Shown piece after piece: positions 35,072-46,207 of a stretch of DNA of 64,000 bases; position 1 is the first letter of the stretch, and every line of letters starts with the position of its first letter. Origin of the DNA: Prinsepia uniflora (lineage: Eukaryota > Streptophyta > Magnoliopsida > Rosales > Rosaceae); contig CM064867.1 of assembly GCA_032719365.1 (NCBI GenBank), positions 44,169,651 to 44,233,650 on the forward strand, given 5' to 3'. Under the pieces are notes generated by a model that worked only from the letters and a program-made list of their open reading frames with translations, did not search any database and was not told the origin of the DNA. The position numbers were made by a program, and so were the translations under genes.

Positions 35072-35516
35072 AAGGCCAGACAAGGGATAACCCAAATCTT
35101 AGCCCACTTGGGGCTTCCAAAGTGCGCCAGGATCTGTGGAGGACTATGATGTCTCGGTCTCTGCTACAGCCCGCATCTGCGATCAACCTGAAGGGCATTA
35201 AAAACCATAAAATTTGTGAGTGGATGAAAATAAAAAATTTAATAAAACTCATTTCACAAAAGACATTTACGGCCTTCACATAAAAACCATGCATGCATTC
35301 AAAAACTAGTTAATTCAAATATAATAAAATTGTTTATAAAACCAAAGCCATTTACTTCCTCAAATCATTAGAGCCTTAGCCCAAAACCATAAAACCGATC
35401 GTATGGGAACTCAGTCCAAAACCGTAAATCCAAATCATGTGGGTCACTGCACAAATGCATAAACACAGAAATCCGTAAATATGTAAATCTATTAAAACAT
35501 GTTTATACCAATCCTT

Positions 35517-35648
35517 GGCATCCCAGATGCCTGGCGTCCTAGACGCCTGACGTCCCAGATGTCATGTCATGGTCTAAGGCTACGCGTTCTGCCCGAGGTC
35601 TCGCCGAGCCTATCTATGACATCCCATATGTGTAACGTCGTAGACGTC
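35517..35648 (-). repeat. CCA-loop hairpin ladder in D 3' LTR
   Basis: Consecutive units GGCATC-CCA-GATGCC (35517-35531), GGCGTC-CTA-GACGCC (35533-35547) and GACGTC-CCA-GATGTC (35549-35563), then GACATCCCATATGTG and AACGTCGTAGACGTC after a gap. Stems differ between units by paired changes. Confidence 0.85.
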
Positions 35649-36479
35649 TAATAATATAAATCCTGCTCCTAAGTCACTATACGGTATGGCCGCTCCGTGC
35701 AATGACCCCTCGCAGGCAATCCGCCGTGACTACCCCAGTGTCCCAAACAGTTGGAGGAGAGCATCCACATATCCACATATAAGGATGGTATATGGAAAGG
35801 ATTTCATAAATCCTTTCAAAACCTTTCAAAGGGGCCTATGCCCGGGATTTCCTTAAAACCATCGTAAATCCACTACATAAACCATAACTGGGCCTCAAGC
35901 TCGATAGTGTAAACGAATTGGGTCTCAGCCTGATACCTCATTTCCAAACCAAATTAAACCACCATTGAAATACTAGGACGTATAGACACAGTACAAAACC
36001 ATAAATCTCGAAATACGTGCAAACATATAAATACGAAATACCATAATCATAATCACAATAAATCACATAAAATAGTTATGCATGCATCATATTTAGAAAG
36101 CAAATGTCCACTCACAGACCGTCCTAACTGCCGCCTCAATACGCGTGCCATATACCTTTCGGGCTAAATCACCATCTCCGAAACATTCGGACTTATCCAA
36201 ATCATACCCAAAGGTCACTAACCATCTATATAAGTCCAAAGGATAAAGCCCCAAAACTCCCGAAAAAGTCAACATGTCCCGGACACGTTTCTCGAGGTTA
36301 AAACCCTCGATTTAACCATCCTAACGATCTCCGATCGACTCGAAACCAACACCATTCGATTCAAATCGTCAAAACCTTTAAAATGACACTGGACCCACCT
36401 TGAAATTTTTTCCCACGCGCACTCGCGCGCATGGTCAACACAAAATCAATGTTGGTCAATGGTCAGGTTAACGGTTAGT

Positions 36480-36740
36480 CAATGCTGATGTCAGTGATGA
36501 CGTATTGCTGATGTCAACATGACGTCATCACTGACAACATTGACAGTATGACGTGTCAGCATGTCGCTGGTCCACGTCACTGACATGTCAATGAGACGTG
36601 GGAGCTCGTGATTGGGCCATATCATTGACATGCTAGTGCTGACTGGGCACTGACATATGGAACGTCTCGCCTCACGATTGGTCCACCTCTGACAGCTGTC
36701 AGTCTAACATGATGACATCATCTGATGCTAACATCACCTC
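36480..36740 (-). promoter_or_regulatory. ACGT-core cluster in D 3' LTR
   Basis: TGACGTCATCACTGAC, GACGTGTCAGC, CCACGTCACTGACATGTCA and CTGACAGCTGTCAG, the same vocabulary as Z and C but more decayed (several TGACGT to TGATGT changes). The second D LTR has its version at 43770-44060. Confidence 0.5.
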
Positions 36741-39700
36741 GTCTTCATACTTTTTATGGGTCCTGTAATTCGGGTCGCACCGACGTGCAACTCGATCCGG
36801 CCTTAACTCCTTTGATTCTCAACCATTTTTAGCCTAATTTCTTCCTAAATGATCGTCCTTAACCTAAAAATAGATCCCCCTAACTAAAACCATGAAATTC
36901 GACCTAGATCATACATGTTCGAACAAGAACAATAACCTTGATCTTCAAACTCAGATTCCGGCCAACTCCGGTCATATCCTACCTCGAAACCAACCGCCCC
37001 GCCCTTAGTTCGTGTGTGTCCCTAGAACATCATCCACTCCATTAAATCGAAAAATAACCCTTAAATCTTAATTTCAATCTTTGGACTCAAAATCGTACCT
37101 TTACGGGTTTCCTACCACCGTCCACGACGGTCCATCCTGGTTCCATCATCATGATCGTCTTAGTCTACTCTCTCACTTTTATTTGCAGGCCATCAACAAC
37201 AGGTGAGGATTATAGGGTGTTTGTGTGGGTTGGGTTACACGGGTTTGAGGGATTTCATGGTTAAGTAAAACAGAGAAGATGGGGATGAATGATGATGCAT
37301 ATAAGGACCCAATTTATTGGGGTTTGAGCCAATCATATGGGCAAAACTTGTCACTCATCTAGTGGGTCCTCCCCAAATTTTAATCCAATCAAAACCGTCC
37401 ACGTGTCGTATTTCCCAATTTACGTGCAATAGCACCGTAATGCTTTCTAGACTCGTAACTTCTCGTCGAAAGTCCAATTTCGAAGTGCCGCCTGTCTATG
37501 GACTCGTAACATCCTGATGTACGACTAGGTCATCGGCCCTCGAGCATTTGACCATCCGGGTCAAAAGTCAACTTTTTGCCCATTCCTATAGGCAAAATGG
37601 TCATTTTATACCATCCGTCCGCATTCCCTTTACTAACCCTCGATTAGTCATGATAATCCTTAATTAATTAATAAACTCATCTAGTAGATCGGGACGGGTC
37701 GTTGCAATCTTCCCCCCTAAACAAATTTCGTCCTTGAAATTTAAACTCATCAAAGTCCACATCCACTAGTGGAAATCCAAATCTGCCTCGCATCTATGCC
37801 TTGTAATCTAGCCTCATATTCGATGTACTTCCATGTACCCACTCGTGTACATGTCCGTTAACCAACCATAGTACCAACTGGTGGCCAACATCGAACATCT
37901 CTCCATTATACTCATCTTGTACCTAACCCACGTTGTACCGATATCTGCGAAGAATAAATGTGCGGCCTCGAGTGACGTTGACCACTAATTGACCCCTCGG
38001 AAGGTGTGGCCTTCCGGTTGATACCACTTGACAGTCGTTAACCAATCTGGCATTATGCCCTCACTAAGATTTGATAATTCTCAACTCAATCATCACATTA
38101 ACTATCTCCATAAGTCATATGCCGCCGACCTTCATGATCCCACTGTCACTACCCGAGTCATCGACACAAACGTCGACTCACTCTGGAGTCATACTAAGAT
38201 ACCGCGTACCCAATCTCCCTCAATGTAACATATGATCCTCCTATCACAATGGCACGTATCTCACCTCGCAGACCACAATTAAACCTGCGGCATTTATCGA
38301 CCTCGGTACACACATCAATAAACTCCCTTAGCGATCCATTCTAACTCTGGTGAGAGTCACAAAGTAGTTGCTTCACGCAAAGCAACCTGATATCTTACAC
38401 CACCTTTGGTCACACTAACCACCAAATCACTCAACCTGAGCATGCGTAAACCGACATTTCACTCAAATGGAAACATGTAGTAAAAATTTCTTACCTTTAA
38501 TTTTAATGGAAGCTAAAATCAGTCCGATTGGACCTCTCAAAGATGAAAAGAAATCTAACTCTACTTGTGTGTAACTGGACTCCATGGAACACCTGCTCAG
38601 CAGTGACAACACATCTCCTCTATAGGGTTCCACTAGCCAACCCTGGCTCTGAGCTCTCGCCCATACAATCACTGAACCCTACAAGATCACTCTCGACGGC
38701 GCACAGTATTTAATGCCCAATTCACATCCTCGACAAACCAACAATATCAGAACCAAGACGATTACCAACACATCCATCATAATACCGCTGGGGGCATACC
38801 ACAAGTACTCACAACACCCTCAAATCCAAACCGTCCACTACATGGCTTCCCAGCTAATCACGGTCAAATTCTGGAGTCTGTCCGTCCAATCCAATACTAG
38901 ACATATCATACACTCCAGTCCCAATCACATCATCCAAGGCGTACCAGCTCCGAACCTATTAGATACCTACTAACATCCTACTCATCAATCACCATCACAT
39001 ACTAGATTGACTCTGAAAGGAAGCCAATCCCATCGGTTACTCCGTGATTGCGGTTTGTTGACGGGATTGACGAGATGGCCTCCGCCCGACAGTCACTGAC
39101 AGTTCCATTCTGAATGAGTGACTCCAAGATCCATACTCACTCACATATCAAACCTTTGTCTTGCATTCTCCTACATTATCATTCATGCGGTCCAAAATTT
39201 CTTCGGTTTACTCGATTATCCCCTCAATTCACAATCGACACAATAATCTCAATCATTTCGATCCACTCGAGTTCCAACCAACTCGACCACAACTCACCTA
39301 CACATCTCCATCACCTCAATCGTCACAACACTAGATCCATTACATCCAGCTCACCAGATACACCAGACCTCGATCCTGATCCATTTCATCCTAATACACT
39401 CGATCCTCACAGCCCCGCCTGATCCATAACATCTTGATCCTAATCCATTCGATTCTAAGCGGATCCAAACTAAGTCTCTCCCAGATAACTATCAACTTTC
39501 GGGTCATAGGGTCTTACACGCTCTTTGAACCCTCCGGTGTCACATTACTCTTTATCACCTTTTCCACATCTGAACAGCTCGCCCTAAAGACTGGCATATC
39601 TAGACTGTGGGTTCTCTTCAATTACCTCATATCGATTAGTTATAGTCACTCCTAATCATACTTCCCTATCAGCTTTCCCCATCATCTCACATAGGAGAAA

Positions 39701-40254
39701 ATCAAGGATGATCCAAGACGATGACATCAAAATGCATCCTACGTGAGTGTAAACACAATTCGCACTACACTCACCACGTTTAGTGATACCAAGCCATATC
39801 TACTCATGAGCAGAAAAGGAGAAGTCACCCTTAGTGACTTCAGAATCAAGAGAAGTTTCAACCATGTTGGAAGTCTACCCAAAGTCCAACCACTGGACTT
39901 CCCAATAGAATGTGAAACCCCAACACTGGACTTCCCAGTCCTCAACTCACTCGGATATGAGTGGATGTTCGTAACTACTCTAATTGAGTACCCAACTCAC
40001 ATGTCTGTTTATCAACGTTTATGCACATCCAAAAGGATGTCATCCATCACTACATGATTCTCACGTTTCCACCTTTGTGGTTACAACCCCTGAGCACGCA
40101 AGGGCGTTGTAAGACCCGTGTCCTGTAGTGAACGGTGAACGATCCCACATTCCTGCGAGGGGGGAATGGTCTGGGAAGGGAATGGTGGTGTGCCTTAAAG
40201 GTGTAGGCACACACCTATCTAGCATGAGGTCTTTTGGGAGCTCAGTGGCTTTGG

Positions 40255-40335
40255 GGGGGATTGGAACCCCAAAGTTAACCGAGTTGAGGCTGGTGCAATT
40301 CCAGATGGGTGACCCCCTGGGAAGTTGCACCGTGA
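40255..40335 (+). promoter_or_regulatory. 5S rRNA-like Pol III promoter segment, Cassandra LTR 1
   Basis: AAGTTAACCGAG and GATGGGTGACCCCCTGGG (from 40304) match the A-box and C-box regions of plant 5S rRNA. Single changes from the 5S consensus in both boxes suggest weaker function than LTR 2. It is not a 5S rRNA gene: the rest of the rRNA is not there. Confidence 0.85.
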
Positions 40336-40647
40336 ATTCCCGAAAACAAAACCGTGAGGGTGAGGCCCAAAGCGGACAATATCGTGCTAGATGAATCGGG
40401 ACCTGACAGAAGAGGGTCGGGTCCTGACAATTTGGTATCAGAGCCAGACCCCGACCAGGAAGTGTGCTAGCGAGGACGCTGGGCCCTAAGGGGGGTGGAT
40501 TGTAAGACCTGTGTCCTGTAGTGAATGGTGAACGATCCCACATTCCTGTGAGTGGGGAATGGTCTCGGAAGGGAATGGTGTTGTGCCTTAAAGGTGTAGG
40601 CACACACCTATCTAGAATGAGGCTTTTTGGGAGCTCAGTGGCTTTAG

Positions 40648-40728
40648 GGGGGATTGGAACCCCAAAGTTAAGCGAGTTGAGGCTGGTGCAATTCCAGATG
40701 GGTGACCTCCTGGGAAGTTGCACCGTGA
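40648..40728 (+). promoter_or_regulatory. 5S rRNA-like Pol III promoter segment, Cassandra LTR 2
   Basis: AAGTTAAGCGAG (from 40675) and GATGGGTGACCTCCTGGG (40697) with GAAG and TTGCAC after it. Both agree better with plant 5S rRNA internal control elements than LTR 1 does. Confidence 0.88.
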
Positions 40729-42248
40729 GCTCCCGAAAACAAAACCGTGAGGGCGAGGCCCAAAGCGGACAATATCGTGCTAGATGAATCGGGACCTAAC
40801 AGAAGAGGGTCGGGTCCTAACAGGCGTGCCTCTAGTCTCACCACCACTAAGGTACCAGTCACCAAACCTCGGGATCACCAGTCACCATACTAATCACAGA
40901 ACCTCGGGATATCTGGTTTGTCCAATCCAAATTCTAACTCACGGAATCATTTGGGATCCACTGACATCTGCTGATAGATCCTACTGATGTACCGCTTAAC
41001 TAAGGAGTCTGCTGTGATCTGAAGCCAAATCTATGCGTACCACCATATTTGAAAAAATCGACCACTACCATATGATGATGATGCTCCCCAAAACTGTCTC
41101 TCTTCAAGACCCCCTGACCTCACTGACTACTCAAATCCTAGAGCACTATCCTTTGTTCCAAATCCACTAACTCCCATTTCACTCATACTCATTGGGGTTC
41201 CATCCAATTCATCTCTCTCTGAGGTTTAGTTGTGGAATCTCAAATACCGAACACATACACCTCACGGTTGAGTCACACCCTCAACTCGTAGCTCATCGTC
41301 ACCGGTTGTTATCGCAATAGGTGTCACACTGTATGCGAACCAATTCAAACCTGAATCTTCGTTCATACTGAGCAACAATCATGTAACTTTACTCAAGTTG
41401 GAGGAACTCTGTCTCCCTCAACTCACCAATTCTGGGAAAACCACTCTAACAAAACCATCCTGACAATTCATACAAGAAAAGGAAACGTACCCAGAACATT
41501 GTCCACCGCTCCACCGTCTAAACTAGCCTCAACTAGACCCAACTAGGCTTTACTAGAATTTGGTGACGTTGACCCTGCAATGGTCTCAACTACAACCACC
41601 CTCGATAGCCGTGTCTGCCACCACCTTATACAGACATAACCAAAAGACATTGCTATCAAGACTCCATATTCACGCTTCAACACTACTAATTGGTCCACCC
41701 CGGGACCCCAAATATCTTCACATAATGGTACTCATAAATCGGATCCCACCATTTAGCTTAGTGTCAGACCAACCAATGTCCATAGTCTCCACTAGACTTA
41801 ACTGGACTCAACTAGAGTCGTCCGCTAGAGTCATCCGCGACCTCAGCCTCTCTCAGCATCACAATTCCCAATCTGACCGATCCCATGGTCTCAACTCCGA
41901 AAAGTCATCCTATCTAACAAAACTAGCTAACCCAGCATTTCCAAATCATCAAACTATAATAGTCGCAAACTAGGGTTCCTCGAACCCGGCTGCTTACTAC
42001 AAAAATATTACCAACTGACATGACTTGACCATCCAACGGTCACAACTCTGCAATTTCGTCAGTTCCTCAGGTCTAATCCCACTAACTTATGGCATATCGT
42101 GCCAACTGAAACCTATCCACTATTCACTTCCCCTAGACTCTCGTACCCTTACTCTAACTTTCAAGTTGAGGACGAGTTATCGTACTCGTAAAGGCATCAC
42201 ATACTACACCTGAGAAAACAACTGATCTCGTTCCACACAGACAACCCT

Positions 42249-42260
42249 ACTCTGATACCA
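42249..42260 (-). promoter_or_regulatory. Primer binding site of D
   Basis: The minus strand reads TGGTATCAGAGT, three bases inside the 5' LTR end. It is an initiator-Met type site with one mismatch. Confidence 0.85.
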
Positions 42261-42263
42261 AGC

Positions 42264-45005
42264 TGACAGGACCCATTCCAATTCCCCCAGGATTAACGTG
42301 GGATGTGCCATACTCCAGTCTAATCCACGTGTGACACGCACGTCTGACATGATGGCTAGACAAGGGATTACCAAAACCATAGCCCATTCAGGGCTTCCAG
42401 AGTGCACTAGGATCAGTAGAGGACTGTGGTGTCTCGGTCTCTGCTACACCCTACATCCGCGATCAGCCTGAAGGACATTAAAAACCATAAAAGTTATGAG
42501 TAGACGAAAATAAATAATTTAATAAAATTCATTTCACAAAAGACATTTATGCCCTTCACTTAAAAACCATGCATGCATTCAAAAACTAATTAATTCAAAT
42601 ATAATAAAACCGTTTATAAAACCAAAGGCATTTCCCTCCTCAAATCATTAGGCCCTTAGCCCAAAACCATAAAACCGATCGTATAGGAACTCAGCCAAAA
42701 ATTGTAAATCCAAATCATGTGGGTCACTGCACAAATCCATAAACACAGAAATCCATAAATACGCAAATCCAATAAAACATGTTTCTACCAATCCTTGGCA
42801 TCCCAGATGCTTGGCGTCCTAGACGCCTGGCCTCCTAGACGTCATGTCACGGTCTAAGGCTATGCATTCCGCTCGGGGTCTCTCCAAGTCTATCTATGAC
42901 ATCCTAGATGTCTGACGTCGCATACGTCTAATAATAGCAATCCTTCTCCTGAGTCACTATACGGTCTGCTCACTCCGTGCAATGACCACTCACAAGAAAT
43001 GCGCCGTGACTACCCCAATGTCCCAGATAGTTGGAAGAGACCATCCACATATCCACATACAAGGATGGTATATGGAAAACATTTCATAAATCCTTTCAAA
43101 AACTTTCAAAGGGGTCTATGCTCGGTATTTCCATAAAACCATCTTAAATCCATTTCATAAACCATAATTGGGCCTCAAGCCCGATAGTGTAAACCAAATG
43201 GGTCTCAACCTGATACCTCATTTCCAAACCAAATTAACCAACATTGAAATACCAGCACGTGTAAACACAGTACAAAATCATAAATCTCGAAATATATGCA
43301 GACACATAAATATGAAATACCATAATCATAATCACAGTAAATCACATATAAAATAGTTATGCATGCATTATTTTTGGAAAGCAAATATACACTCACATAC
43401 CGTAATAGCTACCGCCACGACGCGTGCCATAAGCCTCCCAGGCTAAATCAATATCTCCAGAACTTCCGGACATGTCCAAATCATACTCGAAGGTCACTAA
43501 GCATCTATATAAGTCCATATGATAAAACCCTAAAATTCTCGGAAAAGTCAACTTGTCCCAGACATGTTTTCTAAGGGTAAAATCCTCGATTTCACCATCC
43601 TAACGATCTCCGATCGACTTGAAACCACCATTATTGGATCCGGATCGTGAAAACCTTTAAAATGACAGTAGTCACACCTCGAAATTCATGCTCACGTGCT
43701 CTCACGCGCTTGTTCAATGCAAAGTCAACGCTAGGCAACGGTCAGGTCAAAGTTAACGGTTAGGTACGTCTTTGCTGACGTCATCACTGACAACTCTAAC
43801 AGCTGTCAGATCTGACACTTATCAGATCCGATAGTGCCATTTCTCGGCCTGCCACTGGTCTATGTCACTAACATATTAGTGACACGTGGCAACCTGTGAT
43901 TGGGCCACATCACTAACATGTCAGTCCTGACTAGGTACTGACATGTGACACATGTCACCTCACGATTGGTCTACCTCTGATATCTATCAGTCTGACATGT
44001 CAGACCTGACATGATGACATCATCAGATGATGTCATCGTTGATGTCACCTCGTCTTCAACGTCCGTCCAGGTCCTTTAATTCGGGTCGCACAGACTTTCG
44101 ACCCAACCTAGCCCTAACTCTTTCGATTCTTAACCATATTCAGCCTAATTTCGTCCTAAATGATCGTACTTAACCCAGAAATAGATCCCTATAACTAAAA
44201 CCATGAAATTTGACCTAGATCATACCTTCTCGAATGGGAACAGTAACCATGATCTTCAAACTCGAATTCCGGCCAACTCTGGTCATCTCCTACCTCGAAA
44301 CTGACCACCTTTAGTTCGTATGTGTCCCTAGAATATCATTTAATCCATCAAATCGACCAACAACACTTAAATCTTAATTTTGATTTTTGAACACAAAATC
44401 ATACCTTTACGGTTTCAAGCCACCATCCACGACGGTCCATCCCGTTTCCATCATCATGATTGTCTCAGTCTACTCTTTCATTTTCATTCATAGGCCATCA
44501 GCAACAGGTGAGGATTGAAGGGTGTTTTTGTGGGTTGGGTTACACGGGTTTGAGGGATTTCACGGTTAAGGAAAATGGAGAAGATGGGGATGAATGATGA
44601 TGCAGATAAGGACCCAAATTATTGGGGTTTGGGCCAATCAGATGGGTGACACTTGTCACTCATCTGGTGGGTCCTCCTTAGATTTTTATGCACTCAACAT
44701 AGTCCACGAATCTCATTTCTCGATTTACGTGTAATAGCATCGTAATGCATTCTAGACCAGTAACATTCCCGTCTAACATTCAATTTAGACGTGCTGCCAG
44801 TCTACAAACTCGTAACATCCTGATCTACATCGTTGTCATCGGCCCCGTGCATTTGACCATTCGGGTCAAAAGTCAACTTTATTCGCAGGGGCAAAATGGT
44901 CATTTTACACCATCTATTAGCATTCCCTTAACTAATCCCCGAGTAGTCACGATAATCCTTAATTAATTAATAAACTCATCTCGTAGATCGGGACAGGTCG
45001 TTACA
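42264..45005 (-). mobile_element. Element D, 5' LTR
   Basis: 2,742 bp from TGTAACGACCTGTCCCG (45005, read on minus) to GGGTCCTGTCA (42264). Many substitutions separate it from the 3' LTR, so D is clearly older than C. It contains a CCA-loop ladder (42797-42930) with GACATC-CTA-GATGTC at 42898-42912, a decayed ACGT cluster (43770-44060) and CATGCATG motifs. Confidence 0.92.
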
Positions 45006-45154
45006 GTTTAAGCTTGTCACGTTGATATCTAGGCATGGTATTCGGGAATTGTTGAGTCACTAAGTAGTTTTCAATATCAGCATACCAAGGGGTGACAGAG
45101 ATACTTACCTGAATTCCGAAGAGTTGTTCATCTGGAATGGTCTCAAGTATGATG
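45006..45154 (-). pseudogene. H integrase N-terminal linker segment
   Basis: 149 bp of H between D and E. Read on minus in the frame of the integrase core it is open throughout and carries PWYADIENYLV, DEQLFG and KDRQYR-region features typical of the RNase H-integrase linker of OTA elements. Removing D and one copy of GTTTA leaves the frame unbroken, so D hit an open coding frame. Confidence 0.8.
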
Positions 45155-45570
45155 TGACACGAGCCATCCCAATCCCCCGGGGATTACCATGGAATGTGTC
45201 ATGCTCCCGTCTGACAAGAGGTGTCAAACAAGGGATAACCTGTTGCCACTGCCCAAACGGGCTTCCAGAGTGCGCAAGGATCGATGGAGGAGGTGTGTGA
45301 TGTCCCAGTCTCTGCTGCAGTCGCATCCGGAACCAACCTGAAGGGCATTAAAAACAAAAGCTGTGAGTGGACGAAAATAAATAAGTTCATTAAACCCAGT
45401 TATAAGAAATTTATGACCTCCATAAAAACGTATGCATGCCACGAAAACTAGTAACCAAAACATTTGCTCCACAAGGCATTAGGGGCTTAGCCCAAAACCG
45501 TAAACCATAAATCCTACCGAAAAACCATTTCATAGATTCGTTAATCCATATTTACCACGTTACCATCTCC

Positions 45571-45765
45571 AGCATCCCAGATGCCTAGCTTCCCCGACGC
45601 TTGACGTTCCAGACGTCATATTTCACGGTATAACCATAAGCAACTCGTGCTGCCCGGGGTCTCAATTCCGAGTCCAATCCCCGAACCCAGTCAGGGTACG
45701 GCATCCCAGATGCCTAGCGTCCCAGATGCCTAGCGTCCCAGACGCTCGACGTCCCAAACGTCCAA
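45571..45765 (-). repeat. CCA-loop hairpin ladder in E 3' LTR
   Basis: GGCATC-CCA-GATGCC (45700-45714), AGCGTC-CCA-GACGCT (45732-45746), TGACGT-TCC-AGACGTCA and related units spaced about 16-17 bp. Position 1 changes G:C to A:T and position 4 changes A:T to G:C, with both arms altered. E's second LTR has the same at 51978-52155. Confidence 0.85.
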
Positions 45766-45988
45766 TAATAACAATCCTGCTCCTGAGTCACTATAAAGTC
45801 CGGTAGCTCCGTAAAATGACCCCTCGCAGGCAATGCACCGTGATTTCTCCAGTGTCCCAGACACCTGGAGGAGACCTTCACATATCCTCATATCAAGATG
45901 GTATATGGAACCAGTTTTATCAAATCATTTCACAACATTACAATTCCATTTAGGGTCCTTGACCCGAAATCATATTTATAATCCAACT

Positions 45989-46207
45989 GGGCCTCATGCC
46001 AGATTTTGTAAACCACTGGGCCCCCGGCCCAAATTCATAAATCAATTGAGCCCCTGGTCCGATAATATAACTCAAATGGGTCTCAGCTCGATTTCGTAAA
46101 TAACTGGGCCCCAGGCCCGATTTCATAAAGCAATTGGGCCCTTGGCCCGATTACGTAACTCAATTGGACTCCAAGTCCAAGGCTTCCAAAACATTTGGGC
46201 CTGAAGC
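45989..46207 (-). repeat. GGGCC hairpin ladder in E 3' LTR
   Basis: About seven units at roughly 40-bp spacing, including GGGCC-CCA-GGCCC (46106-46118), GGGCC-CTT-GGCCC (46136-46148) and TTGGACT-CCA-AGTCCAA (46164-46180, seven perfect pairs). A few units have decayed arms. The counterpart is at 52376-52600. Confidence 0.85.

Larger units (their letters stand above)
34984..37706 (-). mobile_element. Element D, 3' LTR
   Basis: 2,723 bp. On the minus strand it begins TGCAACGACCCGTCCCG at 37706 and ends GGGATGGGTCGTGTCA at 34984. The target duplication GTTTA is at 34979-34983 and 45006-45010. Parts, left to right on plus: terminal palindrome, CCA-loop ladder, GGGCC-type units (35838-35940), CATGCATG (36079), ACGT cluster (36480-36740) and TTGAC-type words near 37540-37570. 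Confidence 0.92.
40108..40822 (+). mobile_element. Complete Cassandra-type TRIM with 5S-like LTRs
   Basis: 715 bp: LTR 40108-40429 (322 bp), primer site TTTGGTATCAGAGCC (40431-40445), a spacer of a few dozen bases, polypurine tract AAGGGGGGTGG (40488-40498), LTR 40501-40822 (322 bp). Target duplication GGCGT is at 40103-40107 and 40823-40827. Termini are TGTAAGACC and GGTCCTGACA or GGTCCTAACA. It has no coding capacity, as expected for a TRIM; enzymes must come from elsewhere. The 5S-like segment in each LTR is the hallmark of Cassandra. The two LTRs differ at roughly 20 positions by eye, so the insertion is not very recent. It lies in opposite orientation to D. Confidence 0.92.
37707..42263 (-). 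mobile_element. Element D internal region (no pol)
   Basis: 4,557 bp including the 715-bp Cassandra insertion and its duplication. Read on minus it starts with primer site TGGTATCAGAGT (42249-42260, one mismatch to TGGTATCAGAGC) and ends TTTCAAGGACGAAATTTG then AGGGGGGAAGAT (37707-37720) before the 3' LTR. No gag or pol motif is visible in either direction; frames such as 41560-41973 are unsupported. It shares blocks with C (GTGGAA hairpin near 37755, TCTAGACTGTGGGTTCTC near 39600), so it is a LARD-like relative of C and E. Confidence 0.82.

Noticed and set aside
40061..40723. 220-codon minus-strand frame
   Set aside because: Crosses both Cassandra LTRs; its internal repeat is just the LTR pair, antisense to the element.
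40255..40728. 5S rRNA gene
   Set aside because: Only promoter-box regions resemble 5S rRNA, they occur in both LTRs of a TRIM, and the full rRNA is absent.
41560..41973. 137-codon frame inside D
   Set aside because: Composition follows the surrounding non-coding repeat, with no motif and no counterpart frame in C or E.
45571..46207. CRISPR-like array
   Set aside because: Units are themselves palindromes with short variable gaps, in plant LTRs, with no cas genes.
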